From JAQTNA01 sp043743785 (GTDB lineage: Bacteria; Pseudomonadota; Gammaproteobacteria; Burkholderiales; Rhodocyclaceae), in assembly GCA_043743785.1 (NCBI GenBank), contig JAYTVW010000161.1:36124-100123 (forward strand): 64,000 nt of DNA, in the 5' to 3' direction. The position numbers were made by a program, and so were the translations under genes. Position 1 is the first letter of the stretch; the number at the start of each line of letters is the position of its first letter. Shown piece by piece: positions 52,159 through 59,751 of the stretch. Under the pieces are notes generated by a model. That model saw only the letters and a list, made by a program, of their open reading frames with translations. It searched no databases and was not told the origin of the DNA.

Positions 52159-52164
52159 AACAGT

Positions 52165-52971
52165 TCAGCGCGGGAAGTTCAGGGTGGTGGGGAAGGTCAG
52201 CTCATAGATGCGGTAGCTGCCGGAGCCCTGGGCGCTGGCGAGTTTGTAAGCACTCCTGGCTGACTGCAGGAGCAATTCGGCCTCCACCCCATGCTCGGGA
52301 AACAGGCTGATGCCGATGGCGGCGCCCACATGGACGGCGCTTCCGTCCGCCAGCGTGAGGGGCGTCTGAAGCAAGCGAATCATTTCCAGCGCCAGGGACT
52401 CTGCATCCAGGGAGGCGGCCAGGTTTTCCAGCACCAGAACAAAGTGATCGCTGTCAATCCGCGCCAGGGTATCCAGTTCCCGCCAGCGCTGTTTCAGGCG
52501 TTGGGCCACCCCCTGCAACACCTCCTCCTGGGCGCCGAAACCCCGTTGCCCATCCGGTCCGATATATAGCACGGCACCAAGCTCGCCATTGCGACGCACC
52601 CGCGCCAGGGTATGGTTCAGGCGAATGGAGAGCAGCAAGGGGCTGGGCAGGTCGGTCACGGCGTCGTAGAGGTCCGCATGTTCCTCGGGTCTGGTCTCGG
52701 CAAGCGCCGTGGGCATGGCCCGGTCAGGCGCCGTGTCCCCCCCTTCTTTCCCCGCAGCAGGCGCTATTGGCCCCGCGCCGTGAGGAAGGGCCGTTCTGCC
52801 CTCGAGCATGCTGACAATTCCGCCGTGAGCACCTTTGGCCGTTGCGCCATAGGGCGACTCCAGCAGCAGGGGAACATAGGTTTGGAAAGCGTCCAGCGCC
52901 TCCTCCCTTGAGAACACCTCGAAGGTAAATCGCAGATCCGGATTTGAGTCGGAAGAAACGGTGATCTTCAT
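52165..52971 (-). CDS. Degenerate GGDEF-like domain protein
   Basis: A 268-residue protein. The first about 110 residues are not recognised. The rest follows a diguanylate-cyclase fold: DAVTDLPSPLLLSIRLNHTL, GVAQRLKQRWRELDTLARI, AAIGISLFPEHG. Where the active-site GGDEF should be, it reads RIDSDHFVLVLENL, so the signature is lost and cyclase activity is unlikely. It may be a c-di-GMP or GTP sensor or a scaffold. It is convergent with the DUF3820 gene. Confidence 0.78.
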   Translation of the reverse strand: MKITVSSDSNPDLRFTFEVFSREEALDAFQTYVPLLLESPYGATAKGAHGGIVSMLEGRTALPHGAGPIAPAAGKEGGDTAPDRAMPTALAETRPEEHADLYDAVTDLPSPLLLSIRLNHTLARVRRNGELGAVLYIGPDGQRGFGAQEEVLQGVAQRLKQRWRELDTLARIDSDHFVLVLENLAASLDAESLALEMIRLLQTPLTLADGSAVHVGAAIGISLFPEHGVEAELLLQSARSAYKLASAQGSGSYRIYELTFPTTLNFPR

Positions 52972-53001
52972 AGGGATTTTCGGAAAATTCGTGTTCCACC
53001 C

Positions 53002-53085
53002 GTAGGTCGGGCTTCAGCCCGACCCACAATTGAGCGCGCAGGATGCGCAGGGAATGCTGGGCACGCTGCGCTTTGCCCACCCTAC
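53002..53085. repeat. Family C half-element joined to family E half-element
   Basis: GTAGGTCGGGCTTCAGCCCG (family C) is followed after 30 bases by GGGCACGCTGCGCTTTGCCC with ACCCTAC, the right arm of family E. It seems to be a hybrid or remnant. Confidence 0.7.
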
Positions 53086-53089
53086 AACA

Positions 53090-53425
53090 TCAAACGCCCC
53101 AGGTCACCGGGGTGTCGTCCTTCAGGGAATATTCCATCAGCTCGATGAGGGGAATGGCCCGCTGGAAGAGGCTGACGTTGTCGATATCCGCCTTCAGCTT
53201 GGCCTTGTCCGCGTCCCGGTCCAGGGCTTCGCGGCGGGCGCGGGCTTCCGCCAGATCCTCTGCCGCTTCCGCCTTGAGAAGGGCAATGGCCTCCGGCAGT
53301 TGTGCCACCGTGAAAATACCCTTGGGCTCTTCCGGATCCTTGCCGGCAATTTTCAAGAGCTTCTTGCCCACGTGGGCAAAGGTGATGACGTCGCCGGATG
53401 CCCTGGATTTGAAAATGATCAACAT
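53090..53425 (-). CDS. DUF1840-family protein
   Basis: A 111-residue protein, MLIIFKSRASGDVITFAHVG at the start, with LLKIAGKDPEEPKGIFTVAQ and a charged helical middle. It ends LFQRAIPLIELMEYSLKD. This is the pattern of DUF1840, a family seen almost only in betaproteobacteria. Function is unknown. It is downstream of the VOC gene on the same strand but separated by a terminator. Confidence 0.85.
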   Translation of the reverse strand: MLIIFKSRASGDVITFAHVGKKLLKIAGKDPEEPKGIFTVAQLPEAIALLKAEAAEDLAEARARREALDRDADKAKLKADIDNVSLFQRAIPLIELMEYSLKDDTPVTWGV

Positions 53426-53491
53426 GTGCTCACCCCCTTGGAATTAAGCCGTCCATTCTAGCCCTTCGGCAGCCAATCAAGACACAAACAA

Positions 53492-53514
53492 AACGGGGCA
53501 CCAGGCGCCCCGTT
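53492..53514 (-). terminator. Hairpin terminator after the VOC gene
   Basis: On the minus strand AACGGGGCGCCTGGTGCCCC then GTTTTGTTTG. The GC stem is followed by T-rich sequence. The plus-strand side also ends in TTCTTTCTT, so it may work both ways. Confidence 0.75.
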
Positions 53515-53538
53515 CTTTCTTGCCCCGCTGCCGAAAAA

Positions 53539-54015
53539 TCAGCTGGCGAATTTGGCGAAGGCTTCCACCACTTCCGGCGGCGCCTGCACCAGTTCGATGA
53601 GCACGCCTTCCCCGGAGATGGGGAACTGCTCATTGGACTTGGGATGCAGGAAGGTGATGTCGTAACCCGCCGCACCCTTCCTGATACCTCCGGGGGCGAA
53701 GCGCACGCCCTGGGCGGTGAGCCATTCCACGGCCACCGGCAGGTCGTCCACCCACAGGCCCACGTGGTTGAGGGGCGTGGTATGCACGGCGGGCTTCTTG
53801 TCCGGGTCCACCGGCTGCATGAGGTCCACTTCCACCTTGAACGGGCCCTTGCCCATGGCGGTGATGTCCTCGTCCACATTCTCCCGTTCGCTGACGAAAT
53901 TGCCCGTCACTTCCAGGCCGAACATATCCACCCACAGGGTACGCAAACGGTCCTTGCTGGGGCCGCCGATGGCGATCTGTTGAACACCAAGAATCTTGAA
54001 AGGACGCTGGCTCAT
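53539..54015 (-). CDS. VOC (glyoxalase/dioxygenase-fold) family protein
   Basis: A 158-residue protein of two beta-alpha-beta-beta-beta units. Unit one opens ILGVQQIAIGGPSKDRLRT and has LFGLE-like WVDMFGLEVTGNF. Unit two has TPLNHVGLWVDDLPVAVEWL and ends FEL-like GEGVLIELVQAPPE. His in LNHVGLWV and Glu in LIELVQ are probable metal ligands. Methylmalonyl-CoA epimerase or lactoylglutathione lyase-like functions are possible. The substrate cannot be given. It is divergent from the PPK2 gene. Confidence 0.82.
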   Translation of the reverse strand: MSQRPFKILGVQQIAIGGPSKDRLRTLWVDMFGLEVTGNFVSERENVDEDITAMGKGPFKVEVDLMQPVDPDKKPAVHTTPLNHVGLWVDDLPVAVEWLTAQGVRFAPGGIRKGAAGYDITFLHPKSNEQFPISGEGVLIELVQAPPEVVEAFAKFAS

Positions 54016-54261
54016 GCTTGCTCCGTAATTATGAATAACGACAGCCCGGAACTATAGCCGAAGCCGGGATGCGCGTCATCTTTCGAAACGCTCCACACCT
54101 CCCTCCTCAAGTTCACCGCGATACGGGACGTAGAAGAAAGGCTACCGCACGTCGTCGCCAGCGCCATGCATTCAAGGCCAGCCGCAAAGGGGCTATCATC
54201 CCCTTGCTTCAGGCAAACGGTTTAGAGACACCGCCGCAACAATAAAAACAGGGGATACACC

Positions 54262-55386
54262 ATGGAAACAAAAATTCAGGAAGCCACCGAGCCTGCCGCC
54301 ACGCCGGCCAAGAAATCCACGCCGACCAGGAAACGCGCCCCCCGGGCACGAGCCACTGCCGCCGGCGACATTGGCCCCATCGACAGTCCGGAGCATGTTG
54401 AAAGCTTCGCCATTGAAGAAGCCATCGATGCGGCCCGGGCCACCCGCCTCAGCGCCATGAAAGACGTGCTGACCGGCGTCAGCTCCGAAGAAGCCACCAC
54501 CCTGCTGAAGGCTCTCCTCAAGCAGCAGCAACCCCGCATCAAGCCGCCCCAGACCCCAGACGATGAGCTCTCGCCGGACTGGCGCAAGGGTGGCTACCCC
54601 TACAAAAACCTCATGTCCCGCAGCAACTACGAGCGGCAGAAATACCGCCTGCAAGTAGAGTTGCTCAAGTTGCAGGCCTGGGTCAAGGAGACCGGCCAGA
54701 AGGTGGTGATCCTCTTTGAAGGGCGGGACGCGGCGGGCAAGGGGGGCACCATCAAGCGCTTCATGGAACACCTGAACCCCCGGGGCGCCCGGGTGGTGGC
54801 CCTGGAAAAGCCCAGCGAGATCGAGCGGGGCCAGTGGTATTTTCAGCGCTACGTGCAGCACCTGCCCACCGCCGGGGAGATCGTACTGTTCGACCGCTCC
54901 TGGTACAATCGGGCCGGCGTCGAACGGGTCATGGGCTTCTGTACCGACCAGGAATACCAGGAGTTCATGCGCCAGGCGCCGGAATTCGAACGCATGATGG
55001 TGCGAAACAACATCCACCTCATCAAGTTCTGGTTCTCGGTGAGCCAGGACGCCCAGCGCCAGCGCTTCAAGGAACGCAAGGTGCATCCGCTCAAGCAATG
55101 GAAGTTGAGTCCCATTGACCTGGCCTCCCTGGACAAGTGGGACGACTACACCACGGCCAAGGAAGCCATGTTCTTTTACACGGACACGGCGGATTCCCCC
55201 TGGACGGTCATCAAATCCGACTGCAAGAAGCGGGCGCGCCTCAACGCCCTGCGCTACATCCTGCACCGCCTGCCCTACGAAAAGAAGGACACGGACCGCA
55301 TCGGCGACCTGGACCCCATGATCGTGGGCCGCGCCAACGTGGTGTACGAGCGGGGCGAAAAGAAGATCGGCGTGCCGCTGATCTGA
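54262..55386 (+). CDS. ppk2: Polyphosphate kinase 2
   Basis: A 374-residue PPK2 that phosphorylates nucleoside diphosphates from polyphosphate, or the reverse. An N-terminal Ala/Pro/Lys-rich extension of about 35 residues precedes a helical region. The P-loop ILFEGRDAAGKGGTIKRF is near residue 150. The Walker B/lid part reads IVLFDRSWYNRAGVERVMGF, followed by NNIHLIKFWFSVS. RGDs typical of class I PPK2 fit the one-domain size. The start ATG follows AGGGGAT at 6-7 bases. Enzyme preference (ADP or GDP) is not visible. Confidence 0.93.
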   Translation: METKIQEATEPAATPAKKSTPTRKRAPRARATAAGDIGPIDSPEHVESFAIEEAIDAARATRLSAMKDVLTGVSSEEATTLLKALLKQQQPRIKPPQTPDDELSPDWRKGGYPYKNLMSRSNYERQKYRLQVELLKLQAWVKETGQKVVILFEGRDAAGKGGTIKRFMEHLNPRGARVVALEKPSEIERGQWYFQRYVQHLPTAGEIVLFDRSWYNRAGVERVMGFCTDQEYQEFMRQAPEFERMMVRNNIHLIKFWFSVSQDAQRQRFKERKVHPLKQWKLSPIDLASLDKWDDYTTAKEAMFFYTDTADSPWTVIKSDCKKRARLNALRYILHRLPYEKKDTDRIGDLDPMIVGRANVVYERGEKKIGVPLI

Positions 55387-55411
55387 ACCGGCCTTACAAA
55401 TTCGCAAGATC

Positions 55412-55497
55412 GTAGGGCGCAATAAGGCGAAGCCGCATTGCGCCGATTTCGTGGCAAAGCATAACAGGCGCAATGCGCTGCGCTTATTGCGCCCTAC
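55412..55497. repeat. Palindromic element, family D
   Basis: GTAGGGCGCAATAAGGCGAA on the left and CGCTTATTGCGCCCTAC on the right, between convergent ppk2 and the EamA gene. Its right end provides the TAG stop of the EamA gene. Confidence 0.9.
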
Positions 55498-56441
55498 TTT
55501 CGGCTGATGATCAATATCCCGCCAATCACCAGCACGGCACCCAGCAACTGCCACAGGGACAGGCTTTCCCCCAGCAGCAGCCAGCCAAAGAGAATGGTGG
55601 CCAAGGGACCTACCATGCCCACCAGGGACGCCCGCCCCGCCCCCAAGGCCTTGATGGCCGCCGACTGCATGAACACCGGCAGCACGGTAGACACCGCCGC
55701 CATGGCGAAGGCCAGGGCGTACACGGGCCAGCTCTGGTGCAGGATGTCCCCCAGAGGCCGGGCCAGCAGGTAATGCAGCAGGGTACCGAGTGTCGCCACC
55801 GCCATGGCCAGGGCCGTGAAGCGGGCGCTGCCCAAGCGAGCGATGAACTGGCCGCCGCCCGACAGATACACGGCGTAGGACAGACTGGAGGCGAACACCA
55901 GGCCGGCCCCCGTCCACACGGCGACCGCATCCGCCGCCTGCTGCAGGTCGTGGGCGAAGGCCGCCGCCACCCCCAGGTAGGTGAGCAGAATGGCCAGCAC
56001 CTCCTTCCGGTGCAGGGTCTTGCCGAAGAACAGCACCCCCATGAGTACCGTCAGGGTCGGGTAGGTAAACAGGATCAGGCGCTCCAGGCCCGCCGTGATG
56101 TACTGCAGCCCCCAAAAATCCAGGATGCTGGCGCCGTAGTAGCCCGCCAGGCCCACCACCACCAGGGCCAGCCACTGCCGGGGCGTGAGGCTGGCGCCGC
56201 TCCGGGTGCGTAGCGCCGCGATGCCGAAGACCGGTGCGGCAAAGGCCATGCGCAGGGCCAGCAGGGTCACTGCATCCACCGGCACGCCCCCCGGCACCCG
56301 GTAGGCCAGCTTCACCAGGATGGCCTTGAACGAAAAGCCAAAGGCCGCCCCCACCGCCAGCCAGAAGCCCCGGCGATACACCGCCTTGCGCTCTGCGGCG
56401 ACGTCAGGCGCTAGTGTGGCAACAGGGGCGGGAGCGGACAT
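55494..56441 (-). CDS. EamA/DMT-family transporter
   Basis: A 315-residue inner-membrane protein of ten predicted helices in two EamA repeats. Repeat one includes GFWLAVGAAFGFSFKAILVK (part) and LILFTYPTLTVLMGVLFFGK. Repeat two includes SSLSYAVYLSGGG and ASLVGMVGPLATILFGWLLL. Members export amino acids or other metabolites; the substrate here is unknown. Its stop codon is the end of a family D repeat. Confidence 0.9.
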   Translation of the reverse strand: MSAPAPVATLAPDVAAERKAVYRRGFWLAVGAAFGFSFKAILVKLAYRVPGGVPVDAVTLLALRMAFAAPVFGIAALRTRSGASLTPRQWLALVVVGLAGYYGASILDFWGLQYITAGLERLILFTYPTLTVLMGVLFFGKTLHRKEVLAILLTYLGVAAAFAHDLQQAADAVAVWTGAGLVFASSLSYAVYLSGGGQFIARLGSARFTALAMAVATLGTLLHYLLARPLGDILHQSWPVYALAFAMAAVSTVLPVFMQSAAIKALGAGRASLVGMVGPLATILFGWLLLGESLSLWQLLGAVLVIGGILIISRK

Positions 56442-56513
56442 GGCGGGTAATAACGAAATGGCCCCGCATTACGCCACAGGCGGCGCGGCAGCACAATGGC
56501 GGGGCCATCGCCT

Positions 56514-56588
56514 GTAGGGTGGGCAAAGCGTAGCGTGCCCACGTTTCCCCGGAACTTCCCGTGGGCAGATGAAGCCTGCCCACCCTAC
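56514..56588. repeat. Palindromic element, family E
   Basis: GTAGGGTGGGCAAAGCGTAG with arm GAAGCCTGCCCACCCTAC, in the divergent gap between the EamA and yebC genes. Confidence 0.85.
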
Positions 56589-56644
56589 AACTGCAGGGTG
56601 CAGCAAATCGTCGGATCAACGGCGCCCTCCCACAAGGGCTTGGG

Positions 56645-56650
56645 TATAAT
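56645..56650 (+). promoter_or_regulatory. Possible -10 for yebC
   Basis: TATAAT lies about 48 bases before the yebC start. It is preceded by GGG, and no -35 is convincing. Confidence 0.4.
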
Positions 56651-56697
56651 GTGCGGTTAATTCAGCTCTTTTCATCAACCGTATTCTCGAGGTAACT

Positions 56698-57423
56698 ATG
56701 GCCGGCCATTCCAAATGGGCGAACATCAAGCACAAGAAAGCTGCCACCGACGCCAAGCGGGGCAAGATTTTCACCCGGATCATCAAGGAAATCACCGTGG
56801 CGGCCCGCCTGGGCGGCGGCGACCCGAGCATGAACCCGCGCCTGCGCCTAGCCATGGACAAGGCCTCCGGCAACAACCTGCCCAAGGACACGGTGATGCG
56901 CGCGGCCCAGCGCGGTGCCGGTGAGCTGGAAGGCGCGAATTACGAGGAAATCCGCTACGAAGGCTACGGCATTGGCGGCGCGGCCATCATGGTGGACACC
57001 ATGACCGACAACCGCACCCGCACGGTGGCGGAAGTGCGCCACGCCTTCAACAAGTACGGCGGCAACATGGGCACCGACGGTTCCGTGGGCTTTCTCTTCA
57101 AGCATTGTGGTCAACTGGTGTTCGCCCCCGGTACGGACGAGGACGCCCTCATGGAGGCGGCCCTGGAAGCCGGCGCCGACGACGTGCTGACGAACGATGA
57201 CGGCAGCCTGGAAGTGGTGACGCCGCCCTACGAATTCGTGGGCATCAAGGAGACCCTGGAAAAGGCCGGTTTCAAGGCCGAGTTCGGTGAAGTCACCATG
57301 AAGGCCGCCACCGAAACCGAGTTCACCGGCGACGACGCGCTGAAAATGCAGAAACTGCTGGACGCCCTGGAGAACCTGGACGACGTGCAAGAGGTCTACA
57401 CCAACGCCGTCATTGAGGAATGA
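56698..57423 (+). CDS. yebC: YebC/PmpR-family protein
   Basis: A 241-residue member of the YebC/TACO1 family. It opens MAGHSKWANIKHKKAATDAK, the family's invariant start, and has RGKIFTRIIKEITVAARLGG and MVDTMTDNRTRTVAEVRHAF. The acidic C-terminal domains contain YEFVGIKETLEKAG. Members are described both as transcription regulators near ruvC and as ribosome-bound factors helping proline-stalled translation. A terminator follows it, before ruvC. Confidence 0.96.
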   Translation: MAGHSKWANIKHKKAATDAKRGKIFTRIIKEITVAARLGGGDPSMNPRLRLAMDKASGNNLPKDTVMRAAQRGAGELEGANYEEIRYEGYGIGGAAIMVDTMTDNRTRTVAEVRHAFNKYGGNMGTDGSVGFLFKHCGQLVFAPGTDEDALMEAALEAGADDVLTNDDGSLEVVTPPYEFVGIKETLEKAGFKAEFGEVTMKAATETEFTGDDALKMQKLLDALENLDDVQEVYTNAVIEE

Positions 57424-57445
57424 GCGGCATACCCCGCTTTTTTGC

Positions 57446-57467
57446 AACGCCCGCTGACGCGGGCGTT
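57446..57467 (+). terminator. Rho-independent terminator between yebC and ruvC
   Basis: AACGCCCGCTGACGCGGGCG followed by TTTTC: an 8-base GC stem with a tetraloop and a short T-run. It ends just before the ruvC ATG, so ruvC expression may depend on readthrough or on its own start inside the hairpin. Confidence 0.75.
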
Positions 57468-57472
57468 TTCGT

Positions 57473-58015
57473 ATGAAGCCGCAAGCAGCCCCCATCCGCA
57501 TCCTGGGCATCGACCCGGGCTTGCGCATCACCGGCTTCGGGGTGATCGACAAGATTGGCAGCAAGCTGTCCTACGTCAGTAGCGGCTGCATCAAGAGCGA
57601 TGCGGCGACCGACCTGCCAGCGCGCCTGGGGGTGATCTTCGCCGGCTTGACGGAACTCCTGGCCCTGCACCGGCCGGACCAGGTGGCGGTGGAAAAAGTC
57701 TTCGTGAACGTGAATCCCCAGTCCACCTTGCTGCTGGGCCAGGCCCGGGGCGCCGCCATCTGCGCCGCTGTAGCCGCAGGTCTGCCGGTGGCGGAATACA
57801 CGGCCCTGCAGGTGAAACAGGCGGTGGTGGGCAATGGCCACGCCGACAAGGAACAGGTGCAGCACATGGTGACGCGCCTCTTGGCCCTGGCGGGCGCCCC
57901 GGGGGCTGACGCTGCCGACGCCCTGGCCTGCGCCATCTGCCACGCCCACGGTGGTCAGGGCCTGGGGGCGCTGGCCACCGCCGGCTTCCGGGTCAAGGGC
58001 GGAAGACTGATCTGA
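57473..58015 (+). CDS. ruvC: Holliday-junction endonuclease RuvC
   Basis: A 180-residue resolvase. Catalytic acids appear as ILGIDPGLRITGFGVID (first Asp at 14), VAVEKVFVNVNPQSTLLLGQ (Glu), and GADAADALACAICHAH (final Asp pair). RuvC resolves Holliday junctions bound by RuvAB; no ruvA or ruvB is seen in the window. The ATG sits right behind a terminator hairpin with no visible ribosome site. Confidence 0.95.
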   Translation: MKPQAAPIRILGIDPGLRITGFGVIDKIGSKLSYVSSGCIKSDAATDLPARLGVIFAGLTELLALHRPDQVAVEKVFVNVNPQSTLLLGQARGAAICAAVAAGLPVAEYTALQVKQAVVGNGHADKEQVQHMVTRLLALAGAPGADAADALACAICHAHGGQGLGALATAGFRVKGGRLI

Positions 58016-58167
58016 CGCCGACCTTGCGCCCACCATTCCGCTGCCGATTCCATGGGCAGGTGCCGTCGCCTCCGCGACGTGCGGCCGGGGGTGGATTCTT
58101 GATCTGTATCGCGGCGCAAGCCGACGCGGGCCGGCACAATCGGGCGCCTTTCTCCCTGGTCCCGATC

Positions 58168-59109
58168 ATGCCGCGCTCCGCCTCGCACCTCGCCCGTTTA
58201 GCACTGCTCGTGCCGAGCCTTTGCCTGCCCCTGACTGCAACAGCCACCGAGGGGGGAGGAAGTTCCTATCCCGTGGGCGTGGAGACGAATTTCAGCGGGG
58301 CCATGCTGCCGGAAGGTATCCATGGCCTGGTGTATTACCAGCACTACACGGCGGAGCGAAATCGGGACAACAGCGGACACGACAATCCCCGCTTTGCCTA
58401 TTTCAAGAGTCAGGCAGACGTACTGGCCCTGCGCTTCTCCAAAATATGGCCGGAGATCCGGTTTGCCGGAGCCCAAGTGGAGAGCCGGCTGGTGCTGACC
58501 CTGCCGACCCTGGACCTGCATGCGGGGCTGAGCCGGACAGCCCCCCTCCCCCCCTTGGATCGCAGCGGCTCCGCCCAGGCCCTGGGGGATACCACCCTGG
58601 CGCCGGTGCTGCTCGGCTGGCACGGGGAAAACTGGCACCAGCTTGCCGGCGTGGAGATCATCGCGCCCAGCGGCGACTACCGGGTGGAGCGTCCGGTCAA
58701 CGCGGGCCGCAACACCTGGCAAACGGCGCTGCTCTACGGCGTAAGCTGGCTGCCGGGCACCTGGGAAGCCTCGGCCCGCTTGCGCATGGGTCACAACAGC
58801 CCCAATACCGCCACCGATTACCATTCCGGCGACGAATTGAGCCTGGAGTTCAGCGCGGGCCGAAAACTGGCACCGGGCTGGTTCGCGGGCATCAATGGCT
58901 ACCTGTATCGCCAGCTCAGCAATGATGTGCAGCACGGCACCGTCGTCAATGGCAACGGCAACCGGGGGGCTGCCAACGCCCTGGGGCCTTATGTGGCCTG
59001 GAGTGCTTCGCGGCAGGCCAGCCTGGTGGGCAAGCTGCAGCAGGAGTTCGATAACCGCAACCGGGCGGAAGGTCTGCGCCTGTGGCTGCAAGCCCGATAT
59101 TCCTTCTAG
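58168..59109 (+). CDS. SphA/phenol MetA-type outer-membrane protein
   Basis: A 313-residue predicted outer-membrane barrel. The signal peptide SHLARLALLVPSLCLPLTAT ends near residue 26. The mature start EGGGSSYPVGVETNFSGAML leads into alternating strands ending in WLQARYSF, with a final aromatic Phe as usual for barrels. The opening fits the MetA-pathway phenol-degradation/SphA family, proposed to be porin-like uptake channels. Substrate is unknown. The ATG at the signal peptide is preferred to an upstream in-frame codon. Confidence 0.78.
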   Translation: MPRSASHLARLALLVPSLCLPLTATATEGGGSSYPVGVETNFSGAMLPEGIHGLVYYQHYTAERNRDNSGHDNPRFAYFKSQADVLALRFSKIWPEIRFAGAQVESRLVLTLPTLDLHAGLSRTAPLPPLDRSGSAQALGDTTLAPVLLGWHGENWHQLAGVEIIAPSGDYRVERPVNAGRNTWQTALLYGVSWLPGTWEASARLRMGHNSPNTATDYHSGDELSLEFSAGRKLAPGWFAGINGYLYRQLSNDVQHGTVVNGNGNRGAANALGPYVAWSASRQASLVGKLQQEFDNRNRAEGLRLWLQARYSF

Positions 59110-59182
59110 CCCCACAGTTTCTTACACACCCTCGCCGGGGTTTACGGCATGCTGCCGGCCTCGCCATGAAGACGAACCGCAC

Positions 59183-59740
59183 ATGAAACGCTTGCTGCGC
59201 CGCATCCTGACTCCGCCGCTCATGCTGCTGGCGGCCCTCTTCATGTTCTTCGAGGAGTGGCTGTGGGAGCGGCTGAAGGCCCTGATGGCGGCCTTCGGAC
59301 AGCTACCCCTGGTGCGGGGCCTGGAGGCCCGCATTGCCGGTCTGTCGCCGGGGCCGGCCCTGGCGGTGTTCCTGGCCCCCGCCACCCTGCTGCTGCCGGT
59401 GAAGTTGGGCGCCCTGTGGCTCATTGGCCACGGCCACGCCGTCCAGGGCATCCTGTTGATTCTGGGCGCCAAGGTGGTCGGCATGGCGCTCTTTTCCCGC
59501 ATTTTCGTGCTGTGCAAACCCACGCTGCTGACCGTACCCCGTTTCCGCCGTTTCCATGACTGGCTGCTGGGCTGGAGCCTGCGCCTGCACGCCTGGATGG
59601 ACAGCATCCCCGCCTGGGTCGCCGCCAAAGCCCGCATGCGGGCCTGGCGCGAGGCCTTCCGCGCCTGGCGTGCCCGCCAGGGCTCGGGCTTTCTCACCCG
59701 CCTGTGGCGCGCCATCCTGACGAAAAACCGCCACTCCTGA
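59183..59740 (+). CDS. Membrane protein, unknown
   Basis: A 185-residue protein with about three hydrophobic segments: LTPPLMLLAALFMFFEEWLW near residues 9-28, ALAVFLAPATLLLPVKLGAL near 58-77, and GILLILGAKVVGMALFSRIF near 88-107. A basic amphipathic tail rich in Arg and Trp (RMRAWREAFRAWRARQ) follows. I do not recognise the family. It lies between a barrel protein and the SNF2-type gene on the same strand and may be co-transcribed. Confidence 0.65.
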   Translation: MKRLLRRILTPPLMLLAALFMFFEEWLWERLKALMAAFGQLPLVRGLEARIAGLSPGPALAVFLAPATLLLPVKLGALWLIGHGHAVQGILLILGAKVVGMALFSRIFVLCKPTLLTVPRFRRFHDWLLGWSLRLHAWMDSIPAWVAAKARMRAWREAFRAWRARQGSGFLTRLWRAILTKNRHS

Positions 59741-59751
59741 TTTCGCTCGCC

